The notes under the pieces: generated by a model
The model's input: only the letters and a program-made list of their open reading frames with translations
The model's database searches: none
Told to the model about the DNA's origin: nothing
Position numbers and translations under genes: made by a program
Shown here: positions 40,008 through 51,670 of the stretch, in pieces
Layout: each line of letters starts with the position of its first letter
How positions within the stretch are numbered: the stretch's first letter is position 1
From: Sclerotiophoma versabilis
Taxonomy: Eukaryota > Ascomycota > Dothideomycetes > Pleosporales > Didymellaceae
Direction of reading: 5' to 3'
Assembly: GCA_012274445.1 (NCBI GenBank)
Contig: JAAROD010000080.1
Coordinates: 992,001-1,056,000 of the forward strand
DNA: 64,000 nucleotides

Positions 40008-42086
40008 ATGGCAATCTTCGCCACTTTCGTTGCCGTAACGGCGGGCTTCATTAGTCTCTCATCTACATCTCCGGTCGAGACATTAAGTGCAGCAATTACT
40101 TCCAACTCGAAATCTTCCCTTACTCTGATCTATCAGAACAACTTGAATGGATCGGATGATAAGAACCACATTGGAGCTATTATACTTGATGCAGTCCCTC
40201 AATCGAGCGCAACGACAGCTTGTGCAGCGTTGAATGAGAAGCCCCTATCGAAGTCTACCCTGCAACAGTATCAGTCAGATTTTTCCTACGCTCTCTCCTT
40301 CCAGGATTACGCGAAGTACTACGATGCCAGCAAGGGCTATTACATCGAGAATGGTGTTGTCTTTGTTAACAAGCAATTGAACTTTGCCTCGGCATCTGGA
40401 TCTTCCAACAAGGCCCTGCCCGTCCTTTGTACGCAGTCTGCCAACAACGGATCGTCGAGTGCGAAACCCCTTAATGGTTCAGAGGTCACTCTGACTTCGA
40501 GTGACAACACTTTTATCGGTTATCGTAATCAGAAGTCTTTCCGATTCCTCGGTATCCCCTACGCTGATACACCCCAACGATTCAAGTACTCCTCAGTGTA
40601 CTCAAAGAAAGGTCAGACCATCCAGGCAACTACATACGGTCCACAGTGTGCGCAAGGTGGCTCTGGCAGCGAGGACTGTCTCTTTTTGAACATTCAAACG
40701 CCATACATTCCCAAGGCAGGCTCCAAGCAGAAGTTGCGTCCTGTAATGTTTTGGATTCATGGTGGTGGATTCACAGGAGGTAGTGGCGCAGATGCTGCGT
40801 CGGACGGAGGTAACCTTGCTAGCAAGGAGAATGTCGTGGTAGTCTCAATCAACTACCGCCTCTCAACACTGGGTTTTCTAGCTATCCCCGGAACCGACAT
40901 CAAGGGAAATTTTGGTATTGCAGACCAAATTACAGCACTCGATTGGGTTATTGCAAACATTGCAGCGTTTGGAGGCGACCCCAAAAAGATCACCATTGCT
41001 GGCGAGTCTGCTGGTGCTGGATCGGTACGCACACTTCTTGGATCACCTCAGGCAATTGGCAAATACCAAGGTGCAATATCCATGTCTAACCTTGGAGGCG
41101 GTGTCACACTAGGCCTGAGTGGCGACTATGGGACAACATATTCAACATACTACACTGTCAACCAGTCCTACTCCATGGCCGGACCTCAGATCTTTGCTGC
41201 CGCTGGTTGTAACGGCACAGACATCTCGAGCCGGATTGCCTGTCTTGAACAGGTGCCTGCTTCCACACTCGTAGGCCTTTCGACTGTGGCCCGTTACGTT
41301 GTTCAAGATGGCAAGTACGTAAACACACCAAACCTCATTCTCTCAACTCGTAACGGCAGCACCGCACACATTCCCGTCATCTTCGGTATTATCCGGAATG
41401 ACGGAGCATCATTCTCGACTTACCCCAAGACACCAATCGCCAACCACACACAGGGCCTAGAGGTTGCTCTCGGCATCAACTCGACCTGGGCTGAGAAGAT
41501 AATTACTTCTGGCTTATTCCCCTTGACTAGCACAGGCAACTTGACTCTAGACTCATTCAATGTCTCCCAGCGCATTGCGACTGATAAGACTTTCCGCTGC
41601 GTTGACCAAGCTACTGTCTACGCTGGTGCTCAGACCAAGGCCTTCCAGAAGGCTTACTATTACCAGTTTGAGCGAACGATAGGTGGGTACGATCCCAACA
41701 ACCTTGGCGGGCCGAAGGACAACAACCCAAAGAACCCTTACTTCCGCTTCCACGGTGCTGATATGCCTTGGGTCTTCGGTACTCTGAGTACCATCCGTGA
41801 GCCAGAGGACCTGTGGTCTGAACAACTGGTATCGAGCTACTTTGGATCTTTTGTAAGGAGCTGTGACCCGAACCCCGACTTGGAGTACCTGCAAGCTCGG
41901 GGCTATGACAAGGTGATCGAGGGGGTAAGGAACTATGGTCAGTGGAATCAGGTGGCTGGAGGGAAGAAAGATGGGGACGAGGTCAGGCATCTGGACTGGC
42001 CGAGTACGAATACTGGGTATGTAGATGTAGAGCAGTGTAACTGGCTGGGCTACCCTCTGGATTACTACCTCAAGGGCGGTGTATGA
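40008..42086 (+). CDS. Secreted type-B carboxylesterase/lipase
   Basis: The open frame extends nine codons upstream, but the first ATG is at 40008, giving 692 residues without introns. The start is a signal peptide (MAIFATFVAVTAGFISLSS). About 150 residues that I do not recognise precede the carboxylesterase domain. That domain starts near FLGIPYADTPQRF and continues with the disulfide block SEDCLFLNI, oxyanion loop WIHGGGFTGGS, nucleophile GESAGAGS (Ser near 334), and the catalytic His in FRFHGADMPW (near 582). The acid is probably in the GIIRNDGASFSTYP region. There are many Asn-X-Ser/Thr sites. Such enzymes hydrolyse esters or triglycerides outside the cell. The extra N-terminal domain and the divergent hydrolase neighbour are worth noting. 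Confidence 0.92.
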   Translation: MAIFATFVAVTAGFISLSSTSPVETLSAAITSNSKSSLTLIYQNNLNGSDDKNHIGAIILDAVPQSSATTACAALNEKPLSKSTLQQYQSDFSYALSFQDYAKYYDASKGYYIENGVVFVNKQLNFASASGSSNKALPVLCTQSANNGSSSAKPLNGSEVTLTSSDNTFIGYRNQKSFRFLGIPYADTPQRFKYSSVYSKKGQTIQATTYGPQCAQGGSGSEDCLFLNIQTPYIPKAGSKQKLRPVMFWIHGGGFTGGSGADAASDGGNLASKENVVVVSINYRLSTLGFLAIPGTDIKGNFGIADQITALDWVIANIAAFGGDPKKITIAGESAGAGSVRTLLGSPQAIGKYQGAISMSNLGGGVTLGLSGDYGTTYSTYYTVNQSYSMAGPQIFAAAGCNGTDISSRIACLEQVPASTLVGLSTVARYVVQDGKYVNTPNLILSTRNGSTAHIPVIFGIIRNDGASFSTYPKTPIANHTQGLEVALGINSTWAEKIITSGLFPLTSTGNLTLDSFNVSQRIATDKTFRCVDQATVYAGAQTKAFQKAYYYQFERTIGGYDPNNLGGPKDNNPKNPYFRFHGADMPWVFGTLSTIREPEDLWSEQLVSSYFGSFVRSCDPNPDLEYLQARGYDKVIEGVRNYGQWNQVAGGKKDGDEVRHLDWPSTNTGYVDVEQCNWLGYPLDYYLKGGV

Positions 42087-43970
42087 AGACCCGAATTGCC
42101 TTTGGCCACAAGTGTAGCAACATTCGCTAGTTTCCATCTACTGGACTCGTTCCATAATGCGATATTTTTAGAGTGATGTAGACGCATTTGTAAACTTGGG
42201 CTATTCGGCGCCTGTATGTCTCTTTATACTCGCGTTGCGCTTAGCTGATGTCCTTAGACTGCACTGGCAAGGCTGAAGCCACTTGCATTGTAAGTAGCTA
42301 GTGCCGTCGAAACGCTGTAATGATATGCCCCTCAGTCTGGTGCTTTTAGAAGCGAAACTCAACTCCATGTACGACTGCCCTTTCGTAGAAAACACTTAGT
42401 CTCTGTACTTGTTCCGTGTGCAATGGCATTTATCCCATGGGCTCGCGATCCCACCGAGCATGCTTTCGCTCGATGCAAACGCGACAGCGGCTTGGATCAA
42501 GAAGCTGCTATTGCTATCACGTCACCATCACCTCCAGAGTGCGTCCAGCATCTACCTTTGCCACGAGATCCTGTCACTCCACCGACATAGATCCCCTCAG
42601 GTGTCAGACAGGCGCTAAACCGCTTAGCATGCACTTTAAAGTGATGATTCTCAGTCACAAAGAATCTAAAGTTCGATGTTTTCACCAGCAGAAGAAAGCA
42701 GTTCGAGCAGTGTATCCTTGATGCCAGGTAGTACTTTATCTGAAGGAAGCCCGGATTCTCCGTATAATGGCAAGGACACTTGCAATGCGTGAGTAACTGT
42801 CATCAGGTCTGATGACTAATACTAAGCAGTTTAGATCTTATAAGGGCCAAAGCGAAGTACGCACGTCCGTATCATCGTTTATTGACGAAGATATCTCGAA
42901 CGAGTTGACGGCAGAGCTATTTGGCAACGGAGCTATGTCATCGAAAACATGTGAGACAAACTCACTTCGAGCGTCACAAGCTACAGCCGAGATCCACGGA
43001 GAAGATAGTCTGAGACTATTTGGCATGAACATAGCGATGTCGCGAGAGGGTCAGCCGTCTGAGAGGAGCTGTCGACTTGGCAATGCCAAGAACGTACTGC
43101 AATCTGCTTGTTCGAGCTGCGATCGGAAGTTCCGTACGACCGGCCGTGGCATTTATGGCGCGTCGTTCAATCTCTAAGCGGATCTTCGACGATATAGAAC
43201 CAGTGTTCATGCCATGTGAGGAGCAAAGTTCATCTGTCAAGATCCTCGGTGTACTACGCCGGGTACAGAGTACCTTCGCAAGGATAACTTCCAACGACAT
43301 AAGAGGCGCTGCGGGAAAGGAGAGGACCAGCTAAGAAGACGCCAGATACTTGAACTATGTATGAGCGCAGAGAAAACAGGAACCACGCCATCTGTCACGC
43401 TTTTCTCGTGTCTTGGTCACGCAGCCAGCGCCAGACCTACATCAGAAGGCGGATAGGGCGGCGCACCATCGTCTAAGCACCAACAGCAGGAACCCTTCTT
43501 GATAGCCTAGCACGCGACCAGGCCCAACGAGTGCATGCTCCGTCAGTGGTTTGAAGCAGCGAATCCCTTCGAAAAGCTGGGGTAAGAAGCATCGATACGA
43601 ACACGCTTCTAGCGCGAAACAAGAAGGCGGGTCCGTTCGTGCACCCGCCCCCTTTCCTATCTTGGCTTGGCTAATCAGATGGCAGGCGACCAGAGCACAT
43701 GCAACAACGAAGGCAGACCACCAACTGTCGTTTCTCTCTGTTATCTTTCGTATTTCCGCATCTCCAAGAGGCTTTGTACCGAGCTTTGTCGCAACAACTA
43801 GGCTATCAAAAACCTTCGACGTTTGACGTCACAGCAAGAGCTTAGGAACTCACCGGAACATCGGCCAGGGCATACTGTGGGGGCCAAAAAGTGATCCGCC
43901 AAAAAAGAGCAACATATTCTTTCATGACTGGGTGCTGTTTTTCATGGAAGCAGACAGCTCCTGAGTCAAG
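42087..43970. other. 1.9-kb intergenic region
   Basis: I see no convincing gene between the carboxylesterase and the MFS transporter. A 121-codon frame at 42812-43177 and overlapping frames on both strands up to 43334 lack any domain or splice logic and may be a decayed gene. No RNA gene or repeat was recognised. Confidence 0.45.
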
Positions 43971-45586
43971 ATGAGCGATATTATACCCGTGCAAACCCAC
44001 GGAAGCACGGCCAAGGGAGCCACTCAAATTGAAGAAGATATCTACGAAAACGCCCAGGGTTCGTCGTCACGTGCGAGAGATGGAGAGACAGAACCACAGG
44101 CAGCTTTCTTACAAAGGCGGCCGAAGCCGAAACAGACCTACAGTCATAAGCACTTCAAAGTGTATAAGAGACGGTGGCTTGGTCTCGGCCAGCTCGTGTT
44201 GTTGAACATAGTCGTTAGCTGGGACGTACGTTGACAATCACACAATATGACAGGTTGCAATGCTGACAAGGAATAGTGGTTGACCTTCGCCCCGGTCTCA
44301 ACATCAGCAGCAACATATTTCGACGTTTCTGAAACAGCAATCAACTGGCTTTCCACAGGCTTCCTGTTCTCATTCTCAGTCGCCGCTCCACTTGTCATCT
44401 GGACATTGCACCGCAGTCCAAAAGAAAGCATCCTTTGGGCATCCGGCCTACTCCTAATTGGCAACTGGATCCGTTATGCAGGCACCCGTGCCTCAGGCGG
44501 CATGTTCGGCGTAGTGATGTTTGGACAGGTTTTGACTGGGCTTGCACAACCCTTTGTACTTGCTGCGCCGACAAGATACTCAGACATGTGGTTCACCGAG
44601 CGAGGACGGGTCGGTGCTACTGCCCTAGCCAGTCTAGCGAACCCATTCGGTGGTGCTGTAAGTTCACTCTTGTACATCATCTCGAGCTGTACTGACAAGA
44701 ACAGCTCGCCCAGCTCGTCAACCCTTTTCTCGGCTCAGTTGATAAAATTGTCCTGATAGTCTCAATCATCACGACTGTGTCCTGTATACCCTCCCTCTTC
44801 CTCCCCGCCGCGCCCCCAACGCCGCCAACTGCCTCGTCAAATCTGTCCAGGACACCCGTCTTCGAGTCGATCAAGGTCATGCTGCGTTCGCCACCGTTCT
44901 ACGTTGTGTTTCTGACCTTCAGCGTTTACGTTGGCTTCTTCAACGCCTTTTCCTCGCTATTAAATCAAATTCTCTATCCATATGGCTTCTCTGAAGACGA
45001 AGCGGGCATCTGCGGCGCAGTGCTCATCGTCGTTGGTCTTGTAGTTGCAGCCATCACTTCACCCATTCTGGACCGCACTCACGCATACCTCCTGGGTATC
45101 AAGATACTGTGCCCACTCGTTGCGCTGAGTTACCTAGCGATGATTTGGGCACCACAGACAAGGAGTATCGTTGCGCCGTATGTGCTGAGTGCGGTGCTGG
45201 GCGCGAGTAGTTTTAGTCTGCTGCCGATTGCGCTGGAGTATTTGGTAGAAATCACGTTTCCCGCGAGTCCGGAGGTCAGCTCGACGATATGTTGGGTTGG
45301 CGGACAGTTCTTTGGGGCGTGTTTTGTGGTGATAATGGATGCTTTGAAGGATGGGAGAGCGGTAGAACTGGTGAAGGTCAACGACGGGGGCAGAATTGAT
45401 AGCGACGGGAACAGACCGCCGGGGAACATGTACAATGCTTTGGTCTTTGAAGCGGTAGTGTGTATGGTGGTCCTGCCGCTGCCGCTAATGTTGGGCGTCA
45501 AACGGCTGGGCTTGGCGAGCGGAGAGGGCAGGTTGAAAGTAGACGAGCATAGAGAGGGAGGCGTGTTAGAAGGACAAGAGAGTTGA
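43971..45586 (+). CDS. MFS transporter, FLVCR/DIRC2-like
   Basis: Three exons, 43971-44225, 44277-44657 and 44705-45586, encode 505 residues; introns are 51 and 47 bp, both with TGCTGAC/TACTGAC-type branch sites. A hydrophilic N-terminus of about 65 residues precedes twelve predicted helices. The entry sequence, with VYKRRWLGLGQLVLLNIV then W-LTFAPVSTSAATYFDVSETAINWLS, fits the FLVCR heme/choline exporter and DIRC2 branch of the major facilitator superfamily. There is a long central cytosolic loop (APPTPPTASSNLSRTPVFESIK) between helices 6 and 7, and a charged C-terminus. The substrate cannot be told from sequence. The gene is convergent with QCR6. Confidence 0.88.
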
Positions 45587-45911
45587 CTATTGGAGGGTTA
45601 CGATGCTGCGTAATCCAATATATGAGGTCTTCTTCTTATCGCTGTTGTATTATCTCGAGACTGTGTTGTGCAATATTGACATTATCACCGACATGCTTTC
45701 TCCGTGCCCAGAGGCTGCAACGGGGGCGCTGATCGAGGTAATGAAATTGCTTGGCATGGTAAATAGTACAGTGCTATTCTAAACATGACTCTGGTATTTA
45801 CAGTCATCCTTGACGTGTCCTGTCGTGTCTTTCGATTCAATGGCCGTCTTCCAACTGTCGGCTCGTTCATTCGGCGCGGTAGCGGTCGAGGTGAGCGAAG
45901 CGTTGGCGAGT
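45587..45911. other. Convergent spacer
   Basis: These 325 bases lie between the stops of the transporter and QCR6 genes and hold both 3' UTRs. No gene is seen. Confidence 0.45.
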
Positions 45912-46592
45912 TTACTTGAGCTGAGCGAAGAGCTTGGGGGCGGCGCACTGAGTAGCGCAGTGGACGAGGTGGAAGACTGTAATGTGTTAGTCACGCGGCG
46001 CTGGCTTTCCAGATCTGCCGTAACATACACTCCTCGACACAGTCCTCGCTGGCCTTGCCGTCGTTGTCGATCTGGCCGGTGACGCGCTCGACGCACTCGT
46101 CGTAGTGGTGCTTGGGACCGTGGCACTCCTTGGAGTTGCGGCACTCTGCGATGATGAGTTAGCTACAAATCCACTTTCAACTGGTTATGGAGCGGATTTC
46201 AGTATTGTGTGTTGGATCGGTCGTCAATGGCTCAGAAGATGGCGTCAGAGCATTTTGTACAGCCAATGATACTGAATAGATCGGTCTCCGGGGCTTAACG
46301 GCTACTCACCCTCCTCAAGGACCTCCTTGGGGTCTTGTATCTCCTCCTCCTCCTCTTCTTCCTCAGCCTCCTCCTCGTCATCGCCGCCGTCGCTGGGCCT
46401 GTGTCCCTGCTCGCCAGAGTCCTCGGGCTCCTTGGCGTCCTGCTTGTTGACTTCGGCCTCCTCGCTAGATTCCTCGTCGGTTCCAGATGCGGGTGTCTGC
46501 GTCGATGTGCCACCCTGGGGAGGAGCTTCGGCATCGGCTGATGGGAGGGCGAACGTCTCCCAGGCGGCGGAGAAAAAGTCGGTAATACCCAT
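45912..46592 (-). CDS. QCR6: Ubiquinol-cytochrome c reductase hinge subunit 6
   Basis: Three exons, 46310-46592, 46029-46145 and 45912-45976, encode 154 residues; introns are 164 and 52 bp. The start MGITDFFSAAW is chosen because the family begins this way, although the frame is open for 37 more codons upstream. A strongly acidic middle (a run of Glu about 80-90) is typical of the hinge protein that docks cytochrome c on complex III. The C-terminal helical hairpin carries the conserved cysteines: CRNSKECHGPKHHYDECVERV, then EDCVEEFFHLVHCATQCAAPKLF, where the Phe codon is split by intron 2. It acts on the intermembrane side of the mitochondrial inner membrane. Confidence 0.95.
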
Positions 46593-46832
46593 TGTGACGG
46601 TGGGGCGACGATTGAGTCTCGAACAGGTCGGGTGGTGATGTAGACGGCGGGTGAGGGTTGGAGCTGTCAAGGTTGAAGCCGCGAATTCGTCGAGACTTGG
46701 CACGCGCTAGCCCATGTCATCAAAACGAGCCGCAAGTCATTGGATGGACCCTACACGTCCGCTCAGTAAAGGGTGGATAGCGCACTCGTAATACACAAGA
46801 AATAGCTAATGATATTGATGGTATAGCTGCCA

Positions 46833-47641
46833 CTAGCTGCGATGTCTTCTGAACGCTTCCTGCACGCTCACACCCGCCTCTACATCCGCAATCACCTTCT
46901 CGTCAGCGCCTACAAGTTTTGGTAGCAGCTCGAGCAGAGCATCGACCTTGTTCCTCGGCACTGCGACCACCCCGTTCTCAAACGGATCGATCATGACGAT
47001 GTCGCCGGCCTCCACAGTAGTCTCGCCAATGTGAATCGGCATGTTGTGCGCGTGGAACTTCGTCTCCGCCCCTGCACCGATAATCGACGTCCCTTTCGTC
47101 CAAATCGGCAGCTGCGTTTCGTTCAGAGCGACCAGATCTCGTACTCTACCGTCGACGACCAGACCCTGTGCGCCGAGATGCTTTATACGGGCAGCCATGA
47201 TACCACCAACGACTGCGCAAGACTGGCCTTGTGGCTGGCTGATCACCACGATAGTGCCGTTCTCTGCATAATCCGCATACGGTCTTGAGTCTGCCAAATT
47301 CGAGACCGGTGCATTTGTAGGCAGTGCAGTAGAATTGGGAAAAGACTTGGTAGCTTTGGGAGCCATGAGGAATGTCGATGCAGGCGCAAGGATCTTCTTC
47401 AGTTCTGGCTTCGCTATGCTTGCAGTGTGCGGCATTGGCTCTACTGGATGTTAGCACACTCCCAGGTCACTCAAGGTAGGTCGTACGTATATTGACCAGG
47501 AAGCCTGCTCCAGGGACACCGAGCTTGAGCAGGCCGTCAGCAAGCTAGAGTTAATCAGTAACCAAGCTCAAAAGGTAGTGCGTCACGACTTACATCGCAC
47601 GCTGCGTATTTGTACAACTCTTTCCATCTGGGCGATGCCAT
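46833..47641 (-). CDS. RraA/HMG-aldolase-like protein
   Basis: Three exons, 47594-47641, 47487-47544 and 46833-47440, encode 237 residues; introns are 49 and 46 bp. The first two exons supply the N-terminal helix and LADGLLKLGVPGAGFL, which completes the fold. The core has SCAVVGGIMAARIKHLGAQG followed by the family signature LVVDGRVRDL, then GTSIIGAGAETKFHAHNMPIHIG and PGDIV-like EAGDIVMID. In bacteria and plants this fold gives 4-hydroxy-4-methyl-2-oxoglutarate/oxaloacetate aldolases, and RraA binds RNase E. Fungal members are usually annotated as aldolase-like. The Arg/Asp of VDGRVRD, which coordinate metal and substrate in the aldolases, are present, so catalysis is plausible. Confidence 0.9.
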
Positions 47642-48036
47642 TACTGGATTGAAGCGTTGATCTTGATTGTACGAGCTGTAGTTGTGTATAGTGCAGCGTA
47701 GTGATAATGTCGAGTACTTGGTGCTCCAACGTCCGGCTTCGATGACCCCGCTAGGCCGAGGTATCAATGATTGTCGGTTGTTACCAGAACCACAGAACCA
47801 AAGCTACGAATAATGCCTTTGAATATCCAGAACTTCATCAAAAAAGCTGTGTATCAATGCGCAATGCACCCAGAAGACCAAGAACAATGGTATGGTAAAC
47901 TTGATATTCGGGTATCTCATCGAGGCGACAATTGTAGCGCCTGATCTCCCTGCTCCTAGTACGCCAGTTCCCAGAGAATACTCCAACAACTTTATGCAAA
48001 ATCGGACAAGGGCATATGCTCTTACTTGTATGCCTT
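47642..48036. other. Intergenic
   Basis: This 395-bp gap lies between SNF12's stop and the RraA-like start codon. It is presumably the RraA-like promoter and the SNF12 3' UTR. No gene is seen. Confidence 0.45.
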
Positions 48037-49814
48037 TTAATGCGTCTTGACGTTTTGCGCCCTTGCCAACCACAACGCAACACTCTCCTTTGCGACCTCA
48101 CTGCCCCAGACACCATCCGCTCCTCCACGCCTCCATTCCTCGCCTGATACGTCTTCGCCGCCGCCCCTTGTAGCTTCGCCGAGCAGGACCTCTAGGTCGC
48201 GCTTCTGCGACGAAAGCCAGCGCTTGAAAAACGCCACAGGGTCCTTGGCCATGCTGGTAAAGAACGCATGCTTGGCCTTTGACTGCCCGATAGCACCCAT
48301 AAGCAATACTAGCTGCTCGTCCAGCTTCTGAATCTCTTGTAATGTCTGAATGCTGTCCGGTCTTCGTAGAATGTCCTGGAACAGAGGCTGCATTGGGTCC
48401 TCGAGTGCGACCTGTATATCGTATACAGTAGGTTCTGATGGTCTCTTGCCACCCTCTGCAGGCGCAATGTAGTCCTTATCCACGCGAATTGTGTATTGTA
48501 ACTGGATGGGTGGGAGCGTTGTAAGATGTGGCTTGATGAGTTGCGGGAGGTTCGGGAAGTAGAACGAGTCCTGGCCGTTGAACAAGGCTTTTAGTTTTGC
48601 GTCGCAGGCAAACTTGCGCTCGTCGTCGTCTTGTTGCAAGTGCTGTGACCGCGCATACTCCCAGATACCCATCAGTACACCTGCGCGGTCCTCCTCGTCG
48701 GTGTCGAGCAGCTCAGAAAGAGGCTTGCTAAGTCTGAAAACTTCAGGGTTCTGGAATCGTTGCAGGTTGATCGTGATATTAATATTCTCGTCGCCCTTGC
48801 GCTCAAACTCGAGCTCGCTGAAGTTGCTCTCCTTCGCTGTAGGATTCTCTGGTCGCTTCCACTCGATCTGTGTAAAGTTGTCGGGCTGGAGATCCTTATT
48901 GCGGTCGAAGTCGATCGTAATCGCGCTGAAGTATTGCGAGAACATCTTTGGTTTTGAGGGCGGTGTCTTCGACTCTGCGCCGTCCTCGTCCATAGCTGTA
49001 AATTAATCAGCTTTTCTCACTCTTACAGCAGAAGATTACAACGCAGTGAGCGCTAAGAGAGTCATTCCGACACAGAGAGATAGCTTGCGCAGAATCTCCA
49101 AGAAAGACCTCGAGCCATTGCACTGCGCCGAAACTTACGTACCGTCAGCATCTTTGCTCTCCTCATCCTCGTCCTCGTCCTCAAGACCCTCATCGCCCTC
49201 TTCGTCCAATAGGCGACCCTGAATCTTGACACGATAAGTCGCATTGGTGTCGCTCTCAAAGTCAAATGCTTCCGTGTCTATGCTACTGCTCTGCCATGGT
49301 TGATTCTCGGCCGTGTTGGAGATCCAGATGCGCATAGTGCCATAGCGCGAAGCTCTTGAGTGGTGCTTGGAGTCCATAACATCCAGCTTCTTGCGCATCA
49401 TAGTCGCGTCAAGCGTGCGCTCGATTTCGCGCAGCTCGCGGTAGCGCGCTACACCGTCACCAATGCAGACATCCTCAACACCATCGGGAATGTTCTTATC
49501 GGTAGGGTTCTTCGCGATCCGGCGCATCTTTTCGCGTCGTTCGGCCTCGGCACGTTGCTGAGCTTGCATATTTACGGCGTTGTACTGCTGCGCAGCTTGG
49601 GGTTGAGGATGCGCAATCGGGGCTGGTTTGCGAAACATGGCGTCTAAGTCAGCCCTACTGATCATAACTGGCTCTGAGTGTATACGCGCAAGCTTCGTTG
49701 CGTGTTGGTGGATTTCACGATGTGGAGTTACGTACCGGGCCCTCGCCGAGCAGGAGTTCCGATTGTGCCTGCATTTTGCGGGTAATTGTAATTCCGATAA
49801 TTCGCCTGCTGCAT
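48037..49814 (-). CDS. SNF12: SWI/SNF chromatin-remodelling subunit SNF12 (Rsc6/BAF60-like, SWIB domain)
   Basis: Three exons, 49736-49814, 49143-49667 and 48037-48995, encode 520 residues; introns are 68 and 147 bp. The start MQQANYRNYNYPQNAG is a Gln/Asn/Tyr-rich leader as in fungal relatives. It is followed by RRGP, ADLDAMFRKP and a charged helix (AEAERREKMRRIAKN). The second exon ends in an acidic run EDEDEDEESKDAD. Exon 3 contains SQYFSAITIDFDRN, typical of the BAF60 family. It is followed by a SWIB/MDM2 domain around FRLSKPLSELLDTDEEDRAG to NLPQLIKPHL. A long helical C-terminus with FFKRWLSSQKRDLEVLLGE follows. The protein helps recruit the remodeller to activators. Intron 1 has two in-frame acceptors six bases apart (CAG-AGCCAG). 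Confidence 0.93.
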
Positions 49815-50302
49815 TGTGGGCGAGCAACGAGTTTGTAGAACGGCAGCGACGATGGTGTCGCGACTTCCTCGATGGATGCGAGATGGAGGAAGGAGCGTCT
49901 GGGAAACGCGTCAAGGTAGCTGTGCACAGGGCTGATAGTGATTGGCACGAACGCCCCCCTTAAACGTTGAAGGCGGGGCACAACCATCGGCTGGGAACGC
50001 CGCACCTGCACTCAACAGTCGTTCGGCATCTTTAAACATCATGCAAACTGATTGCGTCGCTGAAAAGTGGTGGATAGATGCAGCCAAAGGCCTCATGATG
50101 CCCGTTCGAGCTGTTCACTGTCTCTGATCATTCTTCTTGGCGATCAGCGATCAGCGACGCGCGGGAATCCAACACGCATGAAGCTAGGTACAGTTATCTG
50201 GACCTCCATATCCAGTTCGACGTCATCGTTGAATCTCCATCTCTTGCATGTCTCATCGCTTCATCTTATGCATCACCAGTATCGAATCTAGCCTCGTACA
50301 AG
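49815..50302. other. Divergent promoter of SNF12 and amidohydrolase
   Basis: This 488-bp head-to-head gap has one ACGCGT hexamer at about 49906. No gene or repeat is seen. Confidence 0.45.
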
Positions 50303-51670
50303 ATGCCATCCACACCAGTGAAGAAGATCACGCGTGTTCGTCTGCCAGGAAAGCAACCCTCTGAACTATGGGACGTTACGATCAAAGAAGGCAGAATAGC
50401 ATCAGTAGAAGCGCACGACAAAAGTGCATCCGGATTCGACCAAGACGGAATCCTGGACGGATCCAATAGACTGATTACTCCCTCCCTCTGTCATGCCCAC
50501 ATCCATCTGGACAAATGCTTCTTGCTGCAGGACCCTAGGTACAATGATTTGCAGATTGAGAGCGGCGACTTCAAAGAAGCTATGAAAATGACGAGCACCG
50601 CGAAGTCACGATTTGAAGAGGAGGATCTCATGAGACGAGGCGGACAACTTATTGAAGAAAGCATACAGCACGGTGTCACTGCCATGCGAGCCTTCGTAGA
50701 GGTGGATGGACTTGTGCAACTCAAATGTTTGAACGCAGGACTTAAGCTGCGAGATAAGTTCAAGGAGAGATGTGACATCCAGATATGCGCTTTCGCTCAG
50801 CTCCCGCTATTTTCTGGAGAAGACAGCGGTGCAGAGGTTAGAAAGCTCATGGAGATTGCAGCAAATAATGAAAATGTCGAAGTGCTTGGCTCAACACCGT
50901 ATGTTGAAGATGACGAGAGCAAGTCAAAAGACAACGCCCGTTGGATATCCACTCTGGCACTGAGGAGCAAGAAATACCTCGACTTGCATCTGGACTACTT
51001 CCTCGAAGAAGACAAGCAGCCACTCATTTGGGACGTCTTGGAGATACTTCAGAAGCAGGATTGGACGAAGGCAGGTGGCAAACAGGTTACCCTTGGCCAT
51101 TGCACTCGTCTGACAAGATTTCGGGAAGGAGAGTGGAGCCGGTTGAAAGAGGAGATAGGCGAGCTCACCGTCTCTTTTGTTGGGCTGCCCACGTCTGATC
51201 TATTCATGATGCGAACGTTGGAAAACGTACGTGGAACCTTGCCGATCATCGACTTGATCAAGCAATATGGGTTCAACGCTGCGATTGCGATAAACAACAT
51301 CGGCAACGCATTCACTCCACAAGGAAACTGCGATCCACTCAGCATCGCACAACTTGGTGTGGGCCTCTATCAGGCACCCACCAAAGATGATGTTCAGCTA
51401 CTTTACGTAGGTCACTATCTCATCTTTGCCTTCTTCTGAGAGTTTGCTAATGCTGCAATGCAGGAAGCCGTCTCGTCTCGAGCAAAGGCTGCAATTGGCT
51501 ACGAACCCACCTCAATTGACTTTGAAACCGGTGAGCCTGCAGATTTCGTTTTGTTTGACAGCATGGATAGCGGGTGGCGCTGCAGGCGGAGTATTGCAGA
51601 TGTGGTATACGACGCTGGCTCTGTTCGACAAACAGTTTACCGAGGCCGGTCAATTACACCATGCATCTGA
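50303..51670 (+). CDS. Metal-dependent amidohydrolase (cytosine deaminase-like)
   Basis: Two exons, 50303-51406 and 51464-51670, with a 57-bp intron (GTAGGT donor, TTGCTAATG branch region, TGCAG acceptor) encode 436 residues. The amidohydrolase TIM-barrel motifs are present. The HxH metal pair is in CHAHIHLDKC (residues 64-72), with VTAMRAFVEVDGLV next, LDLHLDYFLEE as the strand-4/5 region, and VTLGHCTRL with the later metal His. LPTSDLFMM and a conserved Asn-Ile-Gly-Asn segment resemble the CodA-like branch. The C-terminal beta-sandwich closes with YEPTSIDFETGEPADFVLFD. It probably deaminates or hydrolyses a cyclic amide, but the substrate is not determined. Confidence 0.9.

Noticed and set aside
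42812..43334. Frames on both strands in the carboxylesterase-MFS gap
   Set aside because: No motif, no plausible exon joining; at best a decayed gene.
46340..46385. CTC/CTT run near 46.35 kb as a microsatellite
   Set aside because: It encodes the acidic Glu tract expected in QCR6.
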